Shown piece by piece: positions 41,477 through 49,140 of a DNA stretch of 64,000 bases (positions are counted from its first letter, which is position 1; each line of letters starts with the position of its first letter). Where the stretch lies: positions 4,340,001 through 4,404,000 of the forward strand of contig NZ_CP113068.1 in assembly GCF_026625885.1 (NCBI RefSeq). The letters run 5' to 3'. This DNA is from Roseateles sp. SL47 (GTDB lineage Bacteria; Pseudomonadota; Gammaproteobacteria; Burkholderiales; Burkholderiaceae_C). Position numbers and translations under genes: made by a program. The notes under the pieces are model-generated. The model made no database searches, was not told the DNA's origin, and saw only the letters and a program-made list of their open reading frames with translations.

Positions 41477-42277
41477 ATGCGAATGCTGATAGGGCAGTTG
41501 TCGGATCCACACGTCCGTCCTCAGGGCGTGCTGTATCAAGGAGTCGTGGACTCCAATCAGGCGCTCATCGACGCCATTGACCATCTGCTGGCCATCGACC
41601 GGCAGCCCGATGTGGTCGTGGTGACCGGCGATATCGTCGATGAAGGACGCCCCGAGGAATACGCCATGGCGCGGGAGCTGTTGTCCCGGTTGCCCATGCC
41701 TTACCTGGTGATTCCCGGCAATCATGACCACCGGGAGAACTTCCGTGCCGCGTTTGCCGACCACACCTATCTACCGGCTTCGGGTGCGCTTCACTACTGT
41801 GTGGATGAATACCCCGTCCGCCTGATCGGCCTGGATTCATGCGTCCCGGGCCTGCACCACGGACACATCGATGAACAGGGGTTGAACTGGCTGGAAGACG
41901 TATTGGCCGGCAACCCGACCAAGCCCACGCTGGTGATGTTGCATCACCCGCCGTTTGTCTGTGGCATTCCCTACATGGACGAATACCGCTACATCAACCC
42001 CGGGCCTCTGGCTTCCGTGCTGGCCCGTCACAACAACATCGAACTGGTGCTGTGCGGCCACGTGCATCGGTCCATGCTGCGCCGCTGGGCCGGCACGGTG
42101 GTCTGCGCCTGCCCAAGCACCGTCACTGAGATCGACCTCCAACTGCAGCCAAGCGCCAAGCCCAGCAGCCATGCCGGGCCTCGGGGCTGCATGTTGCATC
42201 TGTGGGATCAGCAGCTTGGCATGCTGAGTCACACCAGTCTGATGGGGGCATGGGCGGGGCCTTACCCCTTCGCCTGA
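41477..42277 (+). CDS. CpdA-like metallophosphoesterase
   Basis: This 266-residue protein has the full class III calcineurin-like motif set: SDPHV, GDIVDEG, GNHDHRE, LHHPP and GHVH. Close relatives include the cyclic-AMP phosphodiesterase CpdA. It is predicted to be a cytoplasmic di-metal phosphodiesterase or phosphatase; the substrate is not shown by sequence. Adjacent ATGs at 41477 and 41483 share an upstream GGGAG. It precedes the coupled operon by 124 nt and points the same way, so it may belong to the same pathway (inference). Confidence 0.88.
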   Translation: MRMLIGQLSDPHVRPQGVLYQGVVDSNQALIDAIDHLLAIDRQPDVVVVTGDIVDEGRPEEYAMARELLSRLPMPYLVIPGNHDHRENFRAAFADHTYLPASGALHYCVDEYPVRLIGLDSCVPGLHHGHIDEQGLNWLEDVLAGNPTKPTLVMLHHPPFVCGIPYMDEYRYINPGPLASVLARHNNIELVLCGHVHRSMLRRWAGTVVCACPSTVTEIDLQLQPSAKPSSHAGPRGCMLHLWDQQLGMLSHTSLMGAWAGPYPFA

Positions 42278-42401
42278 GCGGCTTCCCAAGCCCCGACGCA
42301 CCCGACCTCCGGTTGTTCAAGGTTGCGGACACCTCCGCTGGCGGAGCCATGTCCAACCCAGTGAGTGGCTGGTTCAAGGCTTCGCCTCAACAGGACTCGA
42401 T

Positions 42402-43529
42402 GTGGACTATCCGAATTTTCTGCGCAGCAATGTAGAGGCCTTTCTGGCAGGACGCGGCATCGCCTTCAACGAGCTGCGCCAGTTGGCCAGCCGCCAAGGG
42501 TTTGGCGATGCCCGGCTGCTGCTCACCAGTTCACCGGTACACGGCATCGCCACGCCCACCAGCGACATCGACCTGATCTGCCTCTGCCAGGGTCCGGTGA
42601 GCACTGGGCAGATGGCCACCCAGATTCATCACGACGGCCACCATGTGGAGGTGCTGCCCTTCGCCGCTGCTGATGTGCAGGCCGCTTTTATGGCCTGGGG
42701 AACCCTGGCCAACGGCGCGCTGCACCGACGCCTGAAGGGCTACCAGGACTGGGACCAGCACCACGCCCTGCGGCTCAAGTATCTGGAGCGCCTGGTGTAT
42801 GGGGTTACGGCCGAAGGAGACGCACCGTTCCTGGTGCACCAGGATGAAACGGCTCGCATCGTCGCGGCGAACGAATTCGACACGCTCCATCAGAACCTGA
42901 TCTGTGCCTGTTTATCCACCCGCGCGGGTGAGCCCGATGCGGCGCAAGCCTACCTGCTGAATGGCGCTCTGGCGGCCATGAATCTGCTGCTCTCACAAGC
43001 GGGTTGGGTACTCTCCAATCGCAAATGGACCCTGCGCCGGTGGCAGATGGTGGCGGAGCTTGCTCCCGGTCTGATTGACGCAGGCTTGTACCGGGACATC
43101 TCCGCCCTTTGGATGCAGGTGCAGTCGGCACACAGCGGCGTGGAGCACTCCGCCGGACCCATCTCCCACGGAGCGCCCTCCGACCGACTGGGCGCGCTGG
43201 CTCGCATTCACCGTCAGCTTCTCCAGCTGGTGAACGACGCAGACCCGACCATCACGAACAACACGTTGACGCTCACGCCTGCGGCGCGCGCCTGCAAGCA
43301 CACCATGATGGACACGCAGGCCGCTTATCTGCATGACCCGCAGGGCGGATCCCGGCTCGAATCCATCGCCGCCCTGCCCTCGCTCCCATCAGACATCAAC
43401 GGCTTGGACCATCTTCCCCCGGCGACCGCTGCACGCGTGCTGCGAGGCCTCCGGTCCGGTGAATGGCATTGCTCGCTCAGCACGCTGCTGGGCTCGGCCG
43501 CAGAGGAGATCGCCGATGTCGCCGCATGA
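42402..43529 (+). CDS. Nucleotidyltransferase-fold protein, function unknown
   Basis: This 375-residue protein has a minimal nucleotidyltransferase-like signature near residues 48-60 (HGIATPTSDIDLICLC). The Asp-x-Asp could bind metal, but the usual Gly-Ser before it is replaced by His-Gly. A later VEVLPF may supply the third acidic residue (Glu, near residue 83). The remaining ~290 residues look helical and are not recognised. It may transfer a nucleotide to a small molecule; this is an inference from the fold only. The GTG at 42402 was chosen because AGGA lies 6 nt upstream. It is the first gene of the coupled run. Confidence 0.65.
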   Translation: MDYPNFLRSNVEAFLAGRGIAFNELRQLASRQGFGDARLLLTSSPVHGIATPTSDIDLICLCQGPVSTGQMATQIHHDGHHVEVLPFAAADVQAAFMAWGTLANGALHRRLKGYQDWDQHHALRLKYLERLVYGVTAEGDAPFLVHQDETARIVAANEFDTLHQNLICACLSTRAGEPDAAQAYLLNGALAAMNLLLSQAGWVLSNRKWTLRRWQMVAELAPGLIDAGLYRDISALWMQVQSAHSGVEHSAGPISHGAPSDRLGALARIHRQLLQLVNDADPTITNNTLTLTPAARACKHTMMDTQAAYLHDPQGGSRLESIAALPSLPSDINGLDHLPPATAARVLRGLRSGEWHCSLSTLLGSAAEEIADVAA

Positions 43530-44058
43530 TCAACCACCGGTGCGATGGTTTCCACGCCTGAACGCCGGCTACCTGCAGCCTGCCCAGTCGCAAGTCCGCA
43601 GCACCATCACCGCCGCCTGGCTGCTGATGACCGAGTTGTATGCCTATCTGGAAGACCTCGAAGGCGCCCGCGGACGGCCCGAAGTCGGTGGGCTGGTGCG
43701 CATCAAGCTGGCGGAGCTGCTGCTGCAGGTCGACTGTGTGTTGTCCGGTGCGAGGCTTCCGGACGAGCTGCATCGCCTCCCCATGTTGATGGCCTATGGC
43801 CTGGGCGACGTTGCCGCGCTGGATGGCCCGGCAGTGATTGAGCGCCTGGGGCTTCGCCGGCCGATGGACGACGCGGAATGTGCATTCCTCACTCGCCAGA
43901 TGCATGACCTGATCGATGCGTTCCCCCTCCACCTGGTGGATGGATTGAAGCCGGAGCATCAGAGCCACTTGCTCCGTTTCCTGAGGTCCGCCAACAAGGC
44001 CTGTGGACAGGTGGGCTGCGATGCCGGCTTCCTGGCCCCATTGATGCGCTCATTATGA
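43516..44058 (+). CDS. Unknown helical protein
   Basis: This 180-residue protein is rich in predicted helix (TAAWLLMTELYAYLEDLEGA, VRIKLAELLLQVDCVL) with no motif I recognise. The ATG at 43516 is inside the end of the preceding gene and has GGAG nearby. Tight overlap on both sides (14 nt and 4 nt) suggests it works with the nucleotidyltransferase-like protein, perhaps as a partner subunit. Confidence 0.7.
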   Translation: MSPHDQPPVRWFPRLNAGYLQPAQSQVRSTITAAWLLMTELYAYLEDLEGARGRPEVGGLVRIKLAELLLQVDCVLSGARLPDELHRLPMLMAYGLGDVAALDGPAVIERLGLRRPMDDAECAFLTRQMHDLIDAFPLHLVDGLKPEHQSHLLRFLRSANKACGQVGCDAGFLAPLMRSL

Positions 44059-45383
44059 ACACCCTGACCTCCACTTCCCTGCCCGACGCAAGCGCGGCAA
44101 CCGAGAAGGCCCGCAGCGCGTTTGCGGACCGCTATGGCAGCGTGTTCGGCCGCCAGCAGGGACTGATGCTGAAGATGGCCGGACTGGCAAGCGCCGAATG
44201 TGGTGCCTCCGGCCCATGGGTGGTCGACAGCACCCACCGCCGCTGGCTGGACTTCGGATCTTTTGGTGTGCATCTGCTGGGGCACCGCCATCCCGAGGTG
44301 GTGCGGGCGCTGATGGAACAGGTGCAGCAGCTCGGTCTCTCCACCAAGATCCTGGCCAACGAGCCGATCGTGCGGGCCGCCGAGCGGCTGCGGCAGCTCG
44401 CCCGGCAGGTGCATGAACAGATGGACCACCGGCTGCAGGCCCTGGGGGCGCCACCGGACAACGTGATCTTCGCCAACAGCGGCGCGGAGGCCGTGGAGGC
44501 GGGTTTGAAGCTGGCCCGTATTGCCACCGGCCGGCGGCGCATTCTGGCCTTCCGACATGCCTATCACGGCCGGACGGCCGGTGCGTTGAGCGTCAGCCAT
44601 GGATACCTGCACCATGCGGGCCTGATGACCGACGGACAGGCCACGTTTGTGGAGGTCGGCGACCATGCGGCGGTCCACGCGGCCCTGTCCGGCGGCGAAT
44701 TTGCTGCGGTCATCATCGAGCCGGTTCAGGGCGAAGGCGGCATCCGTCCAGTGGACCCGAGCTTTCTGGAATTCCTTCGATCCGAATCCCGCCGTCACGA
44801 TGTACGGCTCCTGCTCGATGAAATCCAGACCGGCCTGGGGCGAGCCGGCTCCCTGTTGTGCCCGGTTCCTGCCGACATCCGGCTGCTGGGCAAGGTCCTG
44901 GGCGGAGGCATGTTCCCGGTCGCGGCCGCTCTGGTGGACACCACCCGTTTTGGCGCGGCTGCGCGCGACCCAGTGGTGCATGCCTCGTCATTCGCAGGCA
45001 GCGCGCTGGCCGGGGCGGTCATCAATGCCGTGCTCGACGTGGTCACCGCCGACAGCTTTCTCCCGCGCATCCGCCACCTGGAGCGGCTGTGCCGTGACCA
45101 CCTGCTGGACCCCTTGCGTAGCCACGGTGCGATCAGTGCGGTGCGGGGCGACGGACTGATGCTTGGCCTGGAATTCAAGGAAGTGAGCCATGCCGGTGAA
45201 CTGGTGATCGAAGCGGCCAAACGCGGTCTGCTGCTGGCCTTTTGCCTCACGGCGCCCCGTGTGATACGGCTCTATCCGCCCGCCACCATTGAAGACCACG
45301 ACCTGATCGACGGCCTCGCCCGCCTGCGTGCCGGCGTGGACGCGCTCCCCTCTCTCAGCCAAGGAAGCCTCCAGCATGCCTGA
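44055..45383 (+). CDS. Class III PLP aminotransferase
   Basis: This 442-residue aminotransferase has the glycine-rich cofactor loop ANSGAEAVEAGLKLAR near residue 138, HAYHGRT, LLLDEIQTGLGR with the PLP-ring Asp, and the Schiff-base Lys in GKVLGGGMFPVA near 280. The family includes ornithine, acetylornithine and other omega-amine transaminases, so the substrate may be an amino group distal to a carboxylate. The start overlaps the previous stop as ATGA. Confidence 0.92.
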   Translation: MNTLTSTSLPDASAATEKARSAFADRYGSVFGRQQGLMLKMAGLASAECGASGPWVVDSTHRRWLDFGSFGVHLLGHRHPEVVRALMEQVQQLGLSTKILANEPIVRAAERLRQLARQVHEQMDHRLQALGAPPDNVIFANSGAEAVEAGLKLARIATGRRRILAFRHAYHGRTAGALSVSHGYLHHAGLMTDGQATFVEVGDHAAVHAALSGGEFAAVIIEPVQGEGGIRPVDPSFLEFLRSESRRHDVRLLLDEIQTGLGRAGSLLCPVPADIRLLGKVLGGGMFPVAAALVDTTRFGAAARDPVVHASSFAGSALAGAVINAVLDVVTADSFLPRIRHLERLCRDHLLDPLRSHGAISAVRGDGLMLGLEFKEVSHAGELVIEAAKRGLLLAFCLTAPRVIRLYPPATIEDHDLIDGLARLRAGVDALPSLSQGSLQHA

Positions 45384-45834
45384 CGTCCATTCACTCCTGA
45401 CCATCGGTCATGTCGACCGCGACCGGGTCTGGTCGGCCCTGTGCGACTTTGAGCGCTACCCCGAGTTCATGGCGGATGTGCTGGAGGTCACCGTGGAACG
45501 CCACTCCGCCCGGGAGATCGTCAGCCATTGGCGCGTGCTCCTGAACGGCAGCGAGCTGTCCTGGACCGAACGGGATGTGCTCACCGATGACCATCGCATC
45601 GTCTTTGAGCAGACCGATGGAGACCTGGAGGTCTGGGCCGGCCAATGGCGTCTGCTGGAGGATGCGGACGGGGCGTTGCGGGTTGAGCTAGAGGTCACCT
45701 TCGATCTGGGCATTCCTTCTCTTGCGGAGGTGCTGCACCCCATCGGAGAACGCGCCATCCGCGCCAACAGCCGGCAGATGCTGGAAGGAATACGCACGCG
45801 GGTGATCACCAACGAGACGGAGGCTTTGCGGTGA
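45376..45834 (+). CDS. SRPBCC / polyketide-cyclase-like protein
   Basis: This 152-residue protein resembles START-like aromatase/cyclase or COQ10-type proteins: IGHVDRDRVWSALCDFERYP at the start, a central beta sheet (DHRIVFEQ, WRLLEDADG) and a long C-terminal helix. Such folds bind hydrophobic small molecules and sometimes catalyse dehydration or cyclisation. No catalytic residue can be named. The ATG at 45376 has AGGAAG upstream and lies within the last codons of the aminotransferase. Confidence 0.75.
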   Translation: MPDVHSLLTIGHVDRDRVWSALCDFERYPEFMADVLEVTVERHSAREIVSHWRVLLNGSELSWTERDVLTDDHRIVFEQTDGDLEVWAGQWRLLEDADGALRVELEVTFDLGIPSLAEVLHPIGERAIRANSRQMLEGIRTRVITNETEALR

Positions 45835-46946
45835 AGCTGCTCCTCAGCGGGGCCACCGGCACCTTGGGCGTGCCGCTGGTCCAGTCCCTGCTCACGGCCC
45901 ATCCCGAACTCCGCATCCATGCCGTGCTGCGCTCCGAGCGAGCCTGGCTTGCGCTGCAGGAGACCCTGCCTCCAACGCTCCAGGCGCGTGTCCGTCCCCT
46001 ACGGGTCGATCTCTCCGACGCTGCCAACGTGGCCGCGCTCGCGGAGGTGCTCCATGCGACTGAACGGGACAGCGCTCCCATGACCGGCCTCCATCTGGCC
46101 GCGGACGTGTCCTGGGACAAACCTTGCGAGGACATGGTGCAAGTCAATGTGGAAGGCTCCCGCAACTTCTGCCGCCTGCTCTGTGCCCTCTCGTCCCAAC
46201 CCCGGATGCTCTACGTCTCCACGGCCTACACCCGGATGCATGACTGGCCCTATCGCAATGGCTATGAAGAGAGCAAGGCGCTTGCAGAGCGCACCATCCG
46301 CGCGGCGTTCGGCAGCCACATGCCCATGGCCACCTTCAGCTGCAGTCTGGTGGTGGGGGACAGTCGCGACGGCCAGATCGCGCGCTTCAACGGGCTCTAT
46401 CCACTGATCAAGTTCCTGGCGCTGTTCCATCCGCCGTTTCTGGTGGGGCATCGGGACGGTCTGCTGGATATCGTTCCGGTCGACTGGGTGGTGAGAGAAC
46501 TGGCGGCCCTCGTGGAGGACCTGCATGCCGGGCGCGCACCGGACGAGGTGGTGGCCGCCGCTGGGGCCACTCGTATCCGGTATGAAGCGGTGGTCCGTCT
46601 GATCGAAGCTCGGCTCAGCCACCATCGCGCGCAACACGGCTTGCCACCGGTGCCGGAGGTGCCCATCCTGCGCGACCGCCAATGGAGTTTCCTGAAGCGA
46701 TCCTTGGCTGCCTGGCAGCCCCCGGGCCTGAGCAGCGGCGACTTCCGCTACTTTGAGCGGCTGCTGCAGGTGTATGGCACCTATGCCAGCAGTGACCGTG
46801 TACGTGCCCCGCTAAACGTGCGCACCCCCGCCCCCGATCCTCAGGACTTCCTGGGCCGCACGGTCGATTACTGGATCTCGCGACACCCACGGGCCCTGCG
46901 TGCGCGCGGCGTGGGCGCCACGGACGTGGTGGGGGAAGCGGCATGA
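45831..46946 (+). CDS. Extended SDR, thioester-reductase/male-sterility-like NAD(P)-binding enzyme
   Basis: This 371-residue protein has the nucleotide-binding motif GATGTLG at the N-terminus. The catalytic Tyr-Lys pair sits in YEESKALAE near residue 145, preceded by VSTAYT. The layout resembles NAD_binding_4 enzymes, which reduce acyl thioesters or act on acyl substrates, but a sugar-epimerase-like role cannot be excluded. GTG at 45831 overlaps the previous stop as GTGA. Confidence 0.8.
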   Translation: MKLLLSGATGTLGVPLVQSLLTAHPELRIHAVLRSERAWLALQETLPPTLQARVRPLRVDLSDAANVAALAEVLHATERDSAPMTGLHLAADVSWDKPCEDMVQVNVEGSRNFCRLLCALSSQPRMLYVSTAYTRMHDWPYRNGYEESKALAERTIRAAFGSHMPMATFSCSLVVGDSRDGQIARFNGLYPLIKFLALFHPPFLVGHRDGLLDIVPVDWVVRELAALVEDLHAGRAPDEVVAAAGATRIRYEAVVRLIEARLSHHRAQHGLPPVPEVPILRDRQWSFLKRSLAAWQPPGLSSGDFRYFERLLQVYGTYASSDRVRAPLNVRTPAPDPQDFLGRTVDYWISRHPRALRARGVGATDVVGEAA

Positions 46947-47923
46947 GCGACACCGTCCACCACCCCGAGGGCGTCCATCACCGGCGTTTCCGGGTCGACC
47001 CGAGGCTGCACACGGACCTGCGCGGCCTGCGCCCCTGGATCTGCGCTGCACAGATCACCACGCAGTGGCTGGTCTGCAGCCTGGCCATTGCCACCGCAGA
47101 ACATCTGCATCACTGGTACGTCACCCTTCCAGTGCTGATGGTGATCGCCACACGCCAGCATGCCCTGCTGGTGCTGATGCACGATGCGGCCCACGGACTC
47201 ATCAGCCGGCGCCGCTGGCTCAATGACCTGATCGGCCATCTGCTGCTGTCCTTTCCGATGACGGTCAGCGTGGCCCGTTACCGCCGGCATCACCTGCTTC
47301 ACCACCGTCATCTGAACCAGTCGCTGGACCCCGATCGGACTGATTCCATCCTGCCGGCCTCTCGGTCCGACTTCCTGCGCTTGCTGCTGCGCGACGTGAC
47401 CGGTCTCACCACGCTGACCACGCTGCGTTCGGCGAATCACTTCGGCATGTTGGGCTTGTTCAGCGCCAACGCCCGGGGCAGTCTCCAGGACCGCCTGCTG
47501 GCCGTCTTCTTTCTGCTCGGTCTGGTGCTCACCTTGTGGGCGGGAGGCTGGGGATGGCAGTTCCTGTTGTACTGGATCGCTCCGATGCTGCTGTTTCTGC
47601 CGGCGTTGCTGAGGGTTCGGGGCATTGCCGAACATGGGGGACGGCTGGACCATCCGGCCGACCGCAACGCGCGAAGCATCCGGCCTGGATGGCTGGAACG
47701 CCTGGTATGGGCCCCCTGCCATATCCACCTGCACTGGGAGCATCACAGTTGCCCCGCCGTGCCCTCCTACAACCTGCCTCGGCTGTCTCGCCGACTGGTG
47801 GCGGCCTACCCCGCCAGCGAGGCTGCCCAGGCGCTGGACGGCTATTTTCTGGGGCGGCGCAGTCTGTTGAACGACCTGTTCCCACGCGCCGATCGTGCAC
47901 GACCCGAGGGGGTTCGACCATGA
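46943..47923 (+). CDS. Membrane fatty-acid-desaturase-family enzyme
   Basis: This 326-residue protein has hydrophobic stretches and the three histidine boxes of the membrane di-iron family: HDAAH (near 74), HHLLHHRH (near 115) and HLHWEHH (near 258). Members desaturate or hydroxylate acyl chains or small molecules. In a biosynthetic operon without an obvious lipid, a non-lipid substrate is possible. It is coupled by ATGA overlaps at both ends. Confidence 0.9.
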   Translation: MSDTVHHPEGVHHRRFRVDPRLHTDLRGLRPWICAAQITTQWLVCSLAIATAEHLHHWYVTLPVLMVIATRQHALLVLMHDAAHGLISRRRWLNDLIGHLLLSFPMTVSVARYRRHHLLHHRHLNQSLDPDRTDSILPASRSDFLRLLLRDVTGLTTLTTLRSANHFGMLGLFSANARGSLQDRLLAVFFLLGLVLTLWAGGWGWQFLLYWIAPMLLFLPALLRVRGIAEHGGRLDHPADRNARSIRPGWLERLVWAPCHIHLHWEHHSCPAVPSYNLPRLSRRLVAAYPASEAAQALDGYFLGRRSLLNDLFPRADRARPEGVRP

Positions 47924-48438
47924 TGCTGACCGGCAGCGAAATCCACCGCATGGTGCATGCCGGCAAGGTGGTGATTGAACCGTTCAACGAGCAACAGCTC
48001 GAGCAGAACTCCTACGGCTGTCGCCTGGGAGCGGAACTGCTGGAGTACACCTCGTCGGACATCGATCCCCATGCCGGCCTGGAGGTGCGCACGCACCGTA
48101 TTCCGGAAGAAGGTTTTGTGCTTCTGCCCAATCGCTTCTATCTGGGCACCACCGCAGAACGCATTGGCGGCATCAATTTCGCCAGCGAGTTGTATGCCAA
48201 CGTCTCAGCGGCCGCCTGCGGCATGTTCATCCAGACCAGTGCCCCTCTGGGCCATACCGGCGCGGTCATCTGCTGGACGCTGGAGATCGTGGTGGCGCAG
48301 CCGCTGCGGGTCTACGCGGGCGCGCGCATCGCCAAAGTCTGCTTCTGGACCAATCTGGGCCAGGAGCGCAGCTATCAGGGCCGCTACGTGGGCTCCGATG
48401 GCGTTGTTCCCTCACGCATCATCATGGACACCAAATGA
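47920..48438 (+). CDS. dCTP-deaminase-like protein, copy 1 (Ser/Arg of active site lost)
   Basis: This 172-residue protein aligns with Dcd over its length: LEQNSYGCRLG for the N-terminal motif, YAGARIAKVCFW, and SRI at the C-terminus. Relative to E. coli Dcd the catalytic Glu138 is kept (CWTLEI). However, the GRSSLARLG segment reads ANVSAAACG, so Ser111 and Arg115 are replaced by Val and Ala. It is unlikely to deaminate as a homotrimer. The next gene has the opposite loss, suggesting a mixed oligomer. ATG 47920 overlaps the previous stop; the open frame extends upstream only as overlap with the desaturase gene. Confidence 0.85.
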   Translation: MMLTGSEIHRMVHAGKVVIEPFNEQQLEQNSYGCRLGAELLEYTSSDIDPHAGLEVRTHRIPEEGFVLLPNRFYLGTTAERIGGINFASELYANVSAAACGMFIQTSAPLGHTGAVICWTLEIVVAQPLRVYAGARIAKVCFWTNLGQERSYQGRYVGSDGVVPSRIIMDTK

Positions 48439-49127
48439 TTCTGACCGGCGAGGAAATTTCCCATCGTGTGCAGACCGGCGAGATCGTCATCACGCCGTTC
48501 CTGCCCGAGAACGTCAATCCCAACAGCTACAACTTCCGGCTGCACAGCCATATGAAGGTGTATGAAGAGGGCGTCATCGACATCAAGGAAGAAAAGCCGA
48601 CACAGGACATTCACATCGGCCCGGAGGGCATTGTGCTGGAGCCTATGCGTCTATACCTTGCCAGCACCATCGAGACCATGGGCAGCACCCATTTTGTGCC
48701 GACCTATGCGGCACGTTCGTCGATTGCGCGCCTGGGCATGTTCATCAACCTGAGCGCGTCCCTCGGGGACATCGGTTTCATCGGCCGCTGGACCATTCAG
48801 CTGCTGGCGGTCAATCGCATCAGGCTGTACGCCGGCATGAACATCGGGCAAATGATGTTCTGGAATGTTCAGGGCGACATCCGCCTGTATGAAGGCAAGT
48901 ACCAGGGCGCGAAAGAAGCCTTCTCCTCCCGCATCTACATGGACTACGCCAAGGCAGCCGTAGCGGCTGCAGCGGCTGCAAAGGCGCAACAGGGTGCTGA
49001 TGCGGAGCCCGCGCCCGAGGCCGCGCCGGAGCCCGTCACCGATGAGGCCCTCGATGCAGTGAGCCACACGGGGACCCATGCCATCAGCGACACCCGGATT
49101 GAACGACCCACGCTGCGTTGTGCCTGA
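48435..49127 (+). CDS. dCTP-deaminase-like protein, copy 2 (catalytic Glu replaced by Gln)
   Basis: This 230-residue protein has a Dcd-like domain at residues 1-170: VNPNSYNFRL, ARSSIARLGMF with the Ser and Arg of Dcd retained, YAGMNIGQMMFW and SSRI. The position of catalytic Glu138 is Gln (RWTIQLL). A low-complexity Ala/Glu/Pro tail of about 60 residues follows (KAAVAAAAAAKAQ, EPAPEAAPEP). It shares close similarity with copy 1 and is coupled to it by ATGA, consistent with tandem duplication and divergence into a two-subunit complex. Confidence 0.87.
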   Translation: MILTGEEISHRVQTGEIVITPFLPENVNPNSYNFRLHSHMKVYEEGVIDIKEEKPTQDIHIGPEGIVLEPMRLYLASTIETMGSTHFVPTYAARSSIARLGMFINLSASLGDIGFIGRWTIQLLAVNRIRLYAGMNIGQMMFWNVQGDIRLYEGKYQGAKEAFSSRIYMDYAKAAVAAAAAAKAQQGADAEPAPEAAPEPVTDEALDAVSHTGTHAISDTRIERPTLRCA

Positions 49128-49140
49128 GGAGTGGCCCGCC

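Noticed and set aside
41330-41764. N-terminal extension of the MFS exporter frame
   Set aside because: It is antisense to the metallophosphoesterase gene; MFS similarity begins only after the ATG at 41329.
47536-47919. Longer version of the first dCTP-deaminase-like frame
   Set aside because: The extension lies inside the desaturase gene in another frame; the ATGA junction at 47920 matches the operon pattern.
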